Shown piece by piece: positions 21,601 to 31,239 of a stretch of 64,000 nucleotides of DNA. Below the pieces are notes generated by a model. The model did not search any database. It saw only the letters and a list, made by a program, of their open reading frames with translations, and was not told where the DNA came from. A program made the translations under genes and the position numbers. Every line of letters begins with the position of its first letter. The first letter of the stretch is position 1. This DNA is from Crambe crambe (taxonomy: Eukaryota > Porifera > Demospongiae > Poecilosclerida > Crambeidae), in the NCBI GenBank assembly GCA_963924555.1, contig OZ004588.1, positions 4,340,001 to 4,404,000 on the forward strand, given 5' to 3'.

Positions 21601-23214
21601 TGAATGTTCAGCAGCTTCCGAATCATCTCGATAGATTCTGTCCTCAGCACCCGAATTTCTGAGGTCCAACTCTGAGAGTTCATATCTCTCCATGGTGTCA
21701 TCTTCTAGCAATGGTTCCGGGTGTACTTCATCTTCTGCTTCTCTCTGCCTGGCTTCCATATCTTCTTGTTCTTGTTTTCGGGTCTGTGCTCTCGTTACCA
21801 CCAAAGCACTGTCATAATTCCTGGCTGCCATCATTAGAAGTTTTGGGAAGTCTGGAATATCATTCCCCAAAAGTGCATCAAGTTCAATTGAGTCCGACAC
21901 CGCAACCGTCAAATCGTACTGCTTTCCTTCCACTTCAATCTTGGCTCTTGCCATTGGTAATTGGACCAGGTTGTCACTCGCTGTCTTGAACAACCTCTTC
22001 CAGCCCAACATATCCTTATCTGTCAACATCCTTGGGTGGACAAATGTACGGGTAGCTCCACTATCAAGCAGTAGCTTCTTAGAAGGCTTTCCATTCACCT
22101 TGCCCTCCATCTGCCATCGAGTTTGGTCTCCATTCTCTCGGTCTTGTCCTCCATAGTTGATAGTTTCAGCTGCTTCTGGGCACCGTGCCTTGATGTGACC
22201 CCACTTCTGGCAGTTGAAACACTTGGGCCCTCGCTCACGGTCCCATTTCTTTTCTCCGCTGCTCTCTCCATCTTTCGACTTCTTCAACTTCTCCTTCCCT
22301 TGGAACTTAGAATGTCCTTCAGATTTGAGATTTGCTTCCTTTCCCTTATCATCTGGATGATTGCTTCTTCCTTGCCACTTGGTTCTGCCATTTCTTTCAT
22401 CAGCTATCCAAGCACTTTCATGGGCACAGATGGACTTCAGTAGGTCGTCAAATGTCTTGTGTTGAAGTTCCCTCATCCTAACTTGTAGTCTTGTGGGCAG
22501 TTGTTGCAGTAACCTCTCCAGCAACATCAAGGTGTAAGCATCCATATCTCTTGCTTGTAACCAGCGATCGAACTGGAGTTTCACCCAACGACCCCATTGC
22601 TTTGGATTCTTCCGATCATAAGTATTGTCCAAGAATCGCAATCTGTACACATCTGCAGACACGCTGTAGGCCTCAAGCACCTGTGTCTTCACTGTTTCGT
22701 ACATTTGTTTTGCTTCGGCATCCAGCTTGGAATAGGCTAACAATCCCTTTCCTGACAGCACAGTTACAAGCTGACTTGTCCATCTCTCCTTGGGCCATTT
22801 TTCTGATGTTGCAGTTGCCTCAAAACCCTCAAGGAATGCCTCAATATCATCACTTTCCTCAACAAATTTGTGCAACTTTGCACGAGGCATAGTTGGGTCC
22901 TTTGGTTCCTCTGTTCTTCTCAAAAACAATTCCATCAGCTTCTCCTGTCTTTGTTGCATCTCTTGCTCCCATTCGTGGCGTCTTTCTTCTTCGCGTTCCA
23001 GTCATCTAGCCTCTTCCTCTCGGCATTTTTCTGCTTCCGAACGTCGACGTTCTTCTTCTTGCTCCAAGCGTCGAGCCTCCTCCTCTCGGCGCTTTTCTTC
23101 CTCCAAACGTCGTCTTTCATCCTGGACTTTCAACATCTCCATAAACATCGCCATCATCTCTGTTGACTCATGTTGAGCTGTAGCCTTCCGTGTCCTTCTG
23201 GGTTCTTCGGTCAT
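18673..23214 (-). pseudogene. gag-pol polyprotein frame of the Gmr1-like element, two in-frame stops
   Basis: Single frame of ~1,513 codons. Seen: a Glu/Arg-rich coiled coil (22,960-23,170) beginning MTEEPRRTRK. Next is an alpha-helical Gag core resembling a SCAN fold (about 22,400-22,880) and a CCHC knuckle (22,180-22,221, C-x2-C-x4-H-x4-C). The protease has D-S-G-A-T (22,051-22,065). The H-H-C-C zinc module of integrase is at about 21,085-21,215. The DDE core has D-V-F-G-P, then D-N-G and a Glu 36 residues later (about 20,720-21,010). A GPY-type module lies near 20,300, RT has Y-L-D-D (19,513-19,524), and RNase H has T-D-A-S and N-A-D-G-L-S-R near the end. Gag and pol share one frame, so no frameshift is needed between them. 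The frame ends 11 bases inside the 3' LTR. The two stops both fit C-to-T changes. No envelope frame was seen. Confidence 0.92.
18684..18697 (-). promoter_or_regulatory. Polypurine tract
   Basis: On the minus strand GAAGGAGGGGGAGA directly abuts the TGTCAG start of the 3' LTR. Known: this is the plus-strand DNA priming site for reverse transcription. Confidence 0.85.
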
Positions 23215-23229
23215 CGCGCTGCCACCAAA

Positions 23230-23528
23230 TGTCAGGAACTCTCGTCAACAATGCACCACAAGTAGCGAGCAGATGCAGCTTTTAAAATGTTATTATAGTA
23301 AATGTTACAAAAAACAACAGAACTCCTCTGATCTCTCCTAGATCAGCTAGCTATCTCTCTACTTTCAGCATCCAATAATCCCACACACACAGAAAGTTCT
23401 AGACATACATCAAAGAGTCCACACATTAGCACAACATAACTTCACATGACACACAGAAGTAACAATTAAACACAGACATAAGTGTTAATCCACAGTTGGG
23501 ATTGCATGTCAGGGGTGTTATCCTGACA
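23230..23528 (-). repeat. 5' LTR of the Gmr1-like element (299 bp)
   Basis: Same sequence as 18,385-18,683. On the minus strand it precedes TTTGGTGGCAGCGCG, whose TGG-initial stretch is the likely tRNA primer-binding site. The start codon at 23,214 follows within 16 bases. Confidence 0.95.
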
Positions 23529-23533
23529 TCTCT
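23529..23533. repeat. 5-bp target-site duplication (TCTCT), right
   Basis: Matches 18,380-18,384 exactly; see the left copy. Confidence 0.92.
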
Positions 23534-24449
23534 AATAGGTGTTTTCTGGTGTTCACTACACATTTTTATTAGTGCCATTATAGGTGTGATTGAAGGGAAT
23601 TTATTTTAATTTTTAATGACAAACAATGAAACAAAGAATGAAATAACACATACACAAAAGAATAAAGATGAAACGGTTAATTATTACTAATAGCAGTCAT
23701 AAAATGTTTCACAGCAATAGTGGCTTTTTCAATAGGATAATCTAGAGCATAAATTTCCATAAAGAGTATAAAAATTTGAACAACCTATAGGGTACTGAAT
23801 GTCGAAGATAAAAAAAGCTGACATTAAACAAAAAGGTATGTCGTCTATACTGTTAATTTCAGTTACTATATTTTTTTATATAACCAGGAAGACCTGAGAA
23901 TGTGATTTCACATCTCAAACAAGAAGAATACAGGGGGCGAGATTCTCTCCATCTTCAACGATCGATGTCTAATTTGAACATTCCTATGTACAAATATTCA
24001 CTTTGAAACACAGTTCTCCCTATTATTATTATTACGATACCATCTAAGAAAAAATAAACCAGCCCTTCTCCTTGATAAACTTTGCAACAACAATGACCCA
24101 GCCTAGCTAATCGTAATCTGAATCCTCCCCCATACAAACACCAAAATTATTCATGGCCATTTCGAGGCGCATTAGATAGATGGAAAGCACCCATCCAGTT
24201 ATCTGAAACTTTCACTAATCTGGTGGTCCCTGGCTATTAGTGAGGGCCACTGTGTATCAGACTGACACCTTCAACATATGCCAACATCTTGGCGGCTACT
24301 AATATTAGCATTTCAAGGGGATACACTATTTGGCTGGTATTAATTTCAGCTATTTCGAGCTTTGTGTAATAGCTATTTTTAATTAGCAAATAAAGGCCTA
24401 CTCGCTAAATTCGCTAAATTAACAAGTCACCAATAATACCCACCTTAAG

Positions 24450-24620
24450 GTATGCCCAACAAATCAGACTGAAGGTTATACACTGACTAAACCCAACATA
24501 TCAGACTGAAGGTTACACACCGACTAAGTCTCAACATTTCTAACTGAAGGTCACACACTGAACATTTCAAACTGAAGGTTATACACCGACTAAGTCCAAC
24601 ATATCAAACTGAAGGTTATG
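24450..24620. repeat. ~38-bp minisatellite (ACTGAAGGTTATACACYGAC)
   Basis: Seen: four to five degenerate units with ACTGAAGGTTA, GACTAAG and CAACATATC. Mirror copy at 53,003-53,173. Shorter versions are at 34,800-34,960 and 42,700-42,860, in the inner half-units. Confidence 0.7.
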
Positions 24621-24949
24621 GCCACTAGTATAGCTGTTTAGCTTTAAAAAATCAAAGGTTATGTGCATTCAACGATAAAGTGTGAAACTTCGTATGTAGT
24701 TTCTATACATAATGAAGTTATTTTTCGGACGTAGAACCACCTCAGAATTTGACCTCTAGGAGTGAATTAATGGTTAAAATTGTTTTTACCACCAAAATTT
24801 CCAAATGTACATAATATGGGTATCAAATTAAAGGTCTCAATGTAACAAATAATTTGGTACTTGTATTATATCCATATTTCATTCTGTTCAAACGTTAATG
24901 AATTAGTGAAATATTGTAGGTTGTGAGTTGTGTTTAAACACGGTACAGT

Positions 24950-25054
24950 TTAACATGTTCCTGAACAAGAACAAAGAGGAGTACACTTCAGTGCAGCCTT
25001 CAAACATTTACACTTCCCTTTACACCCTTTCTTGCAACTGCAGTGAATGAGATC
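24950..25054 (-). pseudogene. Cys-rich C-terminus of the TAGTATAG element protein (left copy)
   Basis: Mirror of 52,569-52,673: open frame DLIHCSCKKGCKGKCKC followed by CTPLCSCSGTC and a stop. Nine or more Cys in CxC and CxxxC spacing suggests a zinc-binding tail. The part between it and the upstream fragment is missing or frame-broken. Confidence 0.55.
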
Positions 25055-25530
25055 ATGACAAGACTCAGAATCTTCTGGCAGAATACTCAGCAGTCTACAA
25101 AGGTTGCCATCCCACACTGTCTTTTTGCCATCCCCAGTCTATTGGGCTTGGAAGACAAGGATCCAGACGCAGGACGCAGGGCTCTGTTCCAGCAATTTGC
25201 TTGATAGCTTGCTTGTTTGATATGTTGTACAAGTGGAGCTTGTGTTGGTGGTAAGTTCTCTAAGCTGCGTGGCTTCTGTGTGAACAGTTGCTTCCTTGAT
25301 CACTATACAAATCGTTCCAACGCAGACATCACAGAATCACTAATACATGTAACTTCCATCAAAAGGAGGTGTTCTAATGCTTCAGTAATGTCAGGAAAGC
25401 TTGCCAAAATTTCCTCTTCCACTAAAAGATGAGACAGTAGCTATCACATTCTGTAAATGCATGAAAAATTCCTGGGGTTCATTCCACTAATAACTCTATG
25501 TGACAGCATGAAGTTTCAGTGGAACAATGC

Positions 25531-25914
25531 TCAGAGCTGTGACAAACAGTAGCTAGAAGTGGAATGCACAGTTCGCGTGTGTTTGACACTGTTAAACATC
25601 AGGAGCTTAGAAATGGAATGGGATGCTTTTGTATTGGCTGTAGTGACAAGCTGAGTTTGGTGCTTTATGTTGGGACCTTCTAAAATCATACTGACAAGAG
25701 CGAGTAATGACTGTGGTACAGCATTTTGCAAAGATTCTTCACTGAATGTACCATTGAATGAAAAGGCTTGGCTGAACATTTCCTTCCTTACTACTTTTGC
25801 TGCTTGTGCCAAATGCATAGTATCATTATCACCGTCATGATCACAAGCTTTCTTAAGAGCATCACCAATTGATGTATGAACACAACCTTCAATTACAACT
25901 CCCGGTTCTGGCAT
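25531..25914 (-). pseudogene. Middle fragment of TAGTATAG element protein (left copy)
   Basis: Identical in translation to 51,709-52,092. 127 codons, begins MPEPGVVIEGCVHTS, includes LLALVSMILEGPNIKHQ and SKLLMFNSVKHTRT. This resembles uncharacterised invertebrate and fish proteins that share an S-M-I-L-x-G-P-N-I signature. No function is known to me. Confidence 0.5.
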
Positions 25915-26133
25915 TTCTAGCTCTGTTATTCAATGCTACAAGACAAGGGCAATCATGTCACCTTGGTGCCAATTTGGCTAAGAGAGAAGTATCTTCAAGC
26001 TCTTGCGAACTTTCCTGTCGATATCGTAGGTGGAAGCATTGTGTAGACATGCAGAACTAGCTGATTCATCACAGAAGAAGCATCTGTCCTCACACTCTCG
26101 TCTCCACAGGCAGTGACTTAGCCCTGTCATTCT

Positions 26134-26472
26134 TCATATCTGTAAGTCTTTTTCCAGCCGCTCAAGCTTGGTCTGGTTCAATTTTACGCGACATGCTTTA
26201 TGCCAGCAAGTGTGGTGCCTCATCATCATAGCTTCATCTCCATCATCTAGCCTTTTATCTAGTGGCATGCAATCATGCATCTGAAACTGAATGAGATGCT
26301 CTGCTAATGATTTGTAGCCACTACCAATAGGTGCTTTGGACGACCTAGCTGGATATTCCAAATCTGTTCTTGTGTTCTTTTGATAAAGGACACAAAACCT
26401 CCAGTCTGTGATACAAGGTTTCTTGAGAGGCATAGGTGTAGAAGCATCCACTAATGAATGCCGCTTTGCCAT
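26134..26472 (-). pseudogene. N-terminal fragment of TAGTATAG element protein (left copy)
   Basis: Mirror of 51,151-51,489 with identical translation: 112 codons, start MAKRHSLVDASTPMPLKKPC, with CVLY, an H-H-T-C-W-H-K-A-C-R cluster and a C-terminal basic helix. Looks like a zinc-coordinating N-terminal domain. Confidence 0.55.
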
Positions 26473-26903
26473 AGCAACAGATCCTTTGAAAACACTCGAT
26501 AGTCTAGGTCATCTTACCATCATGTGTGCCAACTGAATTCTATTTGCCAGCCTCCAAGTACAAACCACTACACAGAAATAACGCTAATAAACCAGATTTC
26601 AACACATTTCAAGGTATAAAAATGGTCATAACTTTTAAACCAAATTAAGTATGAACTTGATTCAAGTCTCAAGATGTTCCTTAGAACATGACCATTCAAA
26701 TGATAGCCAAAATGGGTAGATTACAGTGATATGTCAAGATTTAATAGCTATTTTTGTACGCAAATTAACACATAAATTTACCAAGATGGTTCTACGTCAA
26801 AATGTATGGTCCATTATGTGTAGAATTAATGTGCATAGTTTCATGATTTTATCGCAAAGTGCACATTACTTTTGCTATCCAGCTATACTACACCAAGTGT
26901 CAT

Positions 26904-26975
26904 ACATAAGGCCCAATACAAGGTTGTTTTAGGGATACTGGGTAAGGCCCAATACAAGGTTGTTTTAGGGATACT
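26904..26975. repeat. 36-bp direct tandem duplication, left arm only
   Basis: Seen: GGCCCAATACAAGGTTGTTT plus 16 further bases, twice in tandem. The right arm (50,676-50,712) and both inner half-units have a single copy. Confidence 0.9.
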
Positions 26976-27009
26976 GGGTAATGCTTGGCATAATATGTTA
27001 CTAACATAC

Positions 27010-28377
27010 CTTGACAAAGACGATTATTTTATTAGGATCTGGCCTGCATCTTGCATCAGGCACTAGAAGTGCCAAAATCAACAAAGAATCAAATTTCCTA
27101 AAGATTTCAGAAATAACATTTAAAATAACAGTTTCAACTGCACTGCATGGCATACCTTCAGTATTATCCTTTGCTTCTAACATAATGTGAGATAGGCGAG
27201 AATTATGCAGTACTTCCACTTCCAGACGAGTAAGGATGCGTGGAATTACAGATTTCCAGCGCTCCCTACCAGTTGCCCACATAGAATTTCCCCCCATTAT
27301 CCTCTGAATTTCTAACATTAACTTAAAACAAAACAAACAAACAAATTAAAAAAAACTATGTCATTTCTCCAGCTCAATAAGTAATCATAATTATACCTCA
27401 TCAGCTTCTTGGAGAAATGGAAATCTGGTGAAAATTTCATTGAGGTCCATAAAATCTCAGCTCTCCTCACGGCAATAGAGCGCATCATGAGGTCCTTCAC
27501 AACATGAAGATTTCTGTTAGATTTGTTGAACTGTACCTATGAAAAATGACAGTATTAATTATAATATCAATGCATAGGTATAATCTCACCTGAAGAGCTT
27601 TTGTGTGCCGTGAATAGCTAACTCTCCAGGTAGCAGAAGTGGTTGGCTGATAGATTTCATGATACCAGGTGACTTCTGTACCAGCTGTTTAGAAGATTGA
27701 TTTCAACCAGTGTTTTTTTACAAAGGGCTCATTACTCATATAAAATCAAGGAGTACTAAAACAGAATGCCTAAGAGCTTGTACATACCCTTTTTTTCTGC
27801 AGGAGAAATTCTAGGTTGTTTTTTTTCACGTCGAAATTCTTTATCAAACTATGTTTCATTGCATCCTGTAAAATAAGTTGAGAATTTTGCTAGTTGGTAT
27901 AATATGAATTACATAAGGTTTTCCAATTGATGGTTTAAAAAAAGGATACTTTATGATTATAGATCTTGCCACACATAATAATAATTATGTAGTCTTTGTT
28001 GGTAGGAAATTTCTTTATGCGTAACATGGCATAAGCTACTAGATTGATGAAATATTTTTTAGACATTTTTCTGCAAACAAGTGCTTCATCTATATCACGA
28101 CGATAGTGCAATGGTAAAGGAAAAGGATCAGGGAGTGGAGCCTCATCTAAATCCTGTTTTGGCCTCTTCTTCTTAGAGCACTATGTTATATTATACATTA
28201 TTATTATGCACCTGAAAGTTTCTTTATCTACAGTTACCTGTCCATCATTTTTTATAATCTCAATGCTATCATCATTAATTTTTCTTTTGGATCATCATCG
28301 TCTTCACTCTCAAGCTTACGCTTCCGACTGCTAAATAAAGCTTCATCACTATTACTCTTGTCATCATTGGCAGTTTG
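27010..28377 (-). pseudogene. SAMD3-like multi-exon gene fragment, copy 1 (left outer)
   Basis: Mirror of 49,282-50,649, with the same exon order and GT/AG boundaries. Includes the exon whose translation contains IMGGNSMWATGRERWKS and ends LLVPDARCRPDPNKI. Compared with the inner copy at 33,334-34,725, it has frame-breaking indels in the first and middle exons. Resemblance to the C-terminal region of predicted sterile-alpha-motif-domain-containing protein 3-like proteins is from memory and modest. Confidence 0.45.
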
Positions 28378-28574
28378 CTAGAAAATACATTACATTCATA
28401 AACGTACCATGCAGCTGCTGCAGTGCATTAACACGTCTACCTACTATGGTTACATGTACATGTTTTAATTAGCTGGCTAGTTGTATAGTGGACCCTACTT
28501 CAAATCCGCTTCCCCATTAATCCAACCTACCCTTTAACGACATTCACAGCCATTACGAGATACATTAAATTGCT

Positions 28575-30135
28575 AATCCAAAACTTTTACTGATCTGAAT
28601 AATCACTGGTAAGGCTATTTGCATTAGTGACGGTTCACTGATAGAGCCAGGGGATGACTAAGAATATGTACAATAAAAAATAGGATTAGTTTGTGCTTAG
28701 AATATTTTAATAGGTGGAATATATTGATGTGTCCTTAGTCCGGCAGCACTTACGATAGAGCCAGAGGATGACTAAGAAATAGAAATCTGTACAATAAGAA
28801 ATAGGATTAGTTTGCACTTGTTACAGACAATTTATGGAGGAAATACCTCATTTTAAAGGGTGGAATATATTGATGTGTCCTTAGTCCGGTAGCACTTACG
28901 ATAGAGCCAGAGGATGACTAAAAAATACAAATCTAAAATAGGATTAGTTTGCACTTGTTAGAGTGATGCTAGAGACAATTTATGGAGGAAATACCTTGTT
29001 TTAAAAGGGATGTGTCCTTAGTCCAGTAGCACTTACGATAGATGACTAAGACATAGTACAATTAAAAAATAGGATTAGTTTGCACTTGTTAGAGTGATGC
29101 TGGAGACAATTTATGGGAGGGAATACCTTGTTTTAAAAGGTGGAATATATCGATGTGTCCTTAGTCCGGTAGCACTTACAATAGAGCCAGAGGATGACTA
29201 CGAAATAGAAATCTGTACAATAAAAAATAGGATTAGTTTGCACTGTTAGAGTGATGCTAGAGACAATTTATGGAGGAAATACCTTGTTTTAAAAGGTGGT
29301 ATATACCGATGTGTCCTTAGTCCAGTAGCACTTACGATAGAGCCAGAGAATGACTAAGAAATAGAATCTGTACAATAAAAAATAGGATTAGTTTGCACTT
29401 GTTAGAGTGATGGTGGAGACAATTTATAGAGGGAATACCTTGTTTTAAAAGGTGGAATATAACGATGTGTCCTTAGTCCGGTAGCAGAGCCAGAGGATGA
29501 ATAAGAAATACAAATCTGTATAATAAAAAAATAGAATTAGTTTGCACTTGTTATGGACAATTTATGGAGGGAGTACCTATTTTTAAAAGGTGGGATATAA
29601 CGATGTGTCCTTAGTCCAGTAGCAGAGCCAGAGGATGACTAAGAAATACAAATCTGTACAATAAAAAATAGGATTAGTTTGCACTTGTTAGAGTGATGGT
29701 GGAGACAATTTATGGAGGGAATACCTTGTTTTAAAAGGTGGAATATAACGATGTGTCCTTAGTCCAGTAGCAGAGCCAGAGGATGACTAAGAAATACAAA
29801 TCTGTACAATAAAAAATAGAATTAGTTTGCACTTGTTACGGTGATGGTGGAGACAATTTATGGAGGGAATACCTTGTTTTAAAAGGTGGAATATATCGAT
29901 GTGTCCTTAGTTCGGTAGCACTTATGATAAAGCCTAAGAAATAGAAATCTGTACAAAATAGTATTAGTTTGCACTTGTTAGAGTGATGCTAGAAACAATT
30001 TACGGGAGGGAATACCTTGTTTTAAAAGGTGGAATATACCGATGTGTCCTTAGTCCGATAGCACTTACGACAGAGCCAGATGATGACTAAGAAATTAAGT
30101 ACGATTAGTTTGCACTTGTAAGAGTGATGGTTGTG
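28575..30135. repeat. ~140-155-bp minisatellite array, array 1
   Basis: Seen: about ten tandem units with the consensus blocks GTGTCCTTAGTCCGGTAGCA, CTTACGATAGAGCCAGAGGA, AAAATAGGATTAGTTTGCAC, GACAATTTATGGAGG and TTTTAAAAGGTGGAATAT. Unit starts are spaced 137-156 bp. Each unit has stops in all frames. Units lose the CACTTACGAT or GTTAGAGTGATG sub-blocks independently. Confidence 0.92.
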
Positions 30136-30431
30136 GAGGCCATACAAATATAACTGTGTCCTTAATTAATCCAGTATCACTTACACCAAAGCTGACTAAA
30201 CTGTACAATTAAAACTGTTATATGATAGTAATGGTGGAATATAGTCCCATACTAATAACAGAGCTGGTCATTTAGTGATGCTGGAATTTGATAATTACGT
30301 CCTCAGTCCATTCTGATATAGGGAGTGGATTTATTTAGCTAGTAGCTAGCTACCCATGCAGCTAAAACCTACCTATAGAGCATCCTCCAGTATTACTAGC
30401 TCCTCCCTCCAGTATAGTATAGTAATAGTTG

Positions 30432-30800
30432 GCGAGCGAAGCGAGCCACTCTCCGGTCATGTCAACGGGAGCTCGAGATATATATTTATATATAATATAT
30501 ACGTACGTCAATAGCTAGCGGGCATAATTAATAATACGCATGCGCACGTTCGTTTGACCTTTGACCCCACAAATGAAACATGCCCATAGCACTTAGAACA
30601 AACAGCTTGAGCTTATTGTTTTCTACAGCATTTTGTCATAGAGGTGCTAAGTGGATTGTAGGCGCTTGGCTTTCTAAGTGCTTGTGGTAAGCATTATACA
30701 GCCTCCTATGTATGCAGCTGCAATATCTTAGTAAGTCAAAGTACAAATGACTTTCACCAACTGCTTCGCTCGCCGATTGAATATGTTACACGAACATACC
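30432..30800. repeat. T family copy at the centre of the left palindromic unit
   Basis: Seen: GGCGAGCGAAGCGAGCCACT, the AGCTAGCGGGCATAATTAAT block, the DR1 motif at 30,555-30,567 and ACGAACATACCCTAGTTAG. It is the uninterrupted version of both the V-containing and piggyBac-like-containing copies at 13,786-15,230. Mirror copy at 46,860-47,230. Confidence 0.7.
30555..30567 (-). promoter_or_regulatory. DR1-like motif in T copy
   Basis: TGACCTTTGACCC; see 14,504-14,516. Regulatory role untested. Confidence 0.25.
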
Positions 30801-30802
30801 CT

Positions 30803-30975
30803 AGTTAGAATGTAGTGTTGATGGGGTTATACTTCAGGACGAGGACGGAGTCCTAGACCTGCAGGTATTATACGTACGTATCAGAAACGCGCGACTAGGA
30901 CACACTCCTAAGGACACATTAACTCCGTCCTCGTCGCGTCCTGAGGTATAACCCCATCAATACTACATTCTAACT
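30803..30975. mobile_element. 173-bp hairpin element at the axis of the left unit
   Basis: Seen: AGTTAGAATGTAGTGTTGAT at the left and ATCAATACTACATTCTAACT at the right, about 50-bp TIRs with one short interruption. The GAGGACGGAGT/ACTCCGTCCTCG core of the TIRs flanks a centre with TATACGTACGTAT. It lies at the symmetry axis of the 23.5-36.8 kb unit. An identical mirror copy is at 46,684-46,856. Confidence 0.75.
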
Positions 30976-31239
30976 ATTACTGTATCTATACTGGAGGGAG
31001 GAGCTAGTGATACTGGAGGATGCTCTATAGATAGGTTTTAGCTGCATGGGTAGCTAGCTATTAGCCACTCCCTATATCAGAATGGACTGAGGACGTGATT
31101 ATCAAATTCCAGCATAACTAAATGACCAGCTCTGTTAGTACGGGACGATATTCAACCATTACTATCATATAACAGTTGTACAGTTTAGTCAGCTCTGTTG
31201 TAAGTTATACTGGATTAATTAAGGACACATTATATTTCA

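Larger units (their letters stand above)
18385..23528 (-). mobile_element. Gmr1-like Ty3/gypsy LTR retrotransposon, complete but broken (5,144 bp)
   Basis: Seen: two apparently identical 299-bp LTRs, a 5-bp TCTCT target duplication, a polypurine tract beside the 3' LTR and one minus-strand frame from 23,214 to 18,673. The frame carries, in order, a coiled-coil region, SCAN-like Gag, CCHC knuckle, protease, integrase, reverse transcriptase and RNase H. Known: integrase before reverse transcriptase is the order of the Gmr1 group of Ty3/gypsy elements, unlike most gypsy elements. Two in-frame stops (TGA at 23,002-23,004, TAG at 21,049-21,051) interrupt the frame, so this copy is probably not autonomous unless stops are suppressed. 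Identical LTRs and a clean empty site in the other palindrome arm indicate a recent insertion. Confidence 0.93.
24626..26890 (-). mobile_element. 2,265-bp DNA transposon with TAGTATAGCTG ends, left-arm copy
   Basis: Seen: starts TAGTATAGCTGTTTAGC and ends with the inverted GCTATCCAGCTATACTA. The ~115-bp imperfect TIRs include a shared ACGTAGAACCA block. It is flanked by CAC (24,623-24,625 and 26,891-26,893), the 3-bp target duplication. The related inner half-units at about 34,790 and 42,866 read CTTGGTGGCC with no insertion, an exact empty site. The interior carries the decayed coding pieces listed separately. Superfamily unassigned; a 3-bp TSD is compatible with Harbinger, CACTA or Academ but the ends match none of those I know. 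Confidence 0.85.

Noticed and set aside
22790-23176. Ser-rich 128-codon plus-strand frame opposite gag
   Set aside because: Shadow of the Glu/Arg coiled-coil codons on the coding strand.
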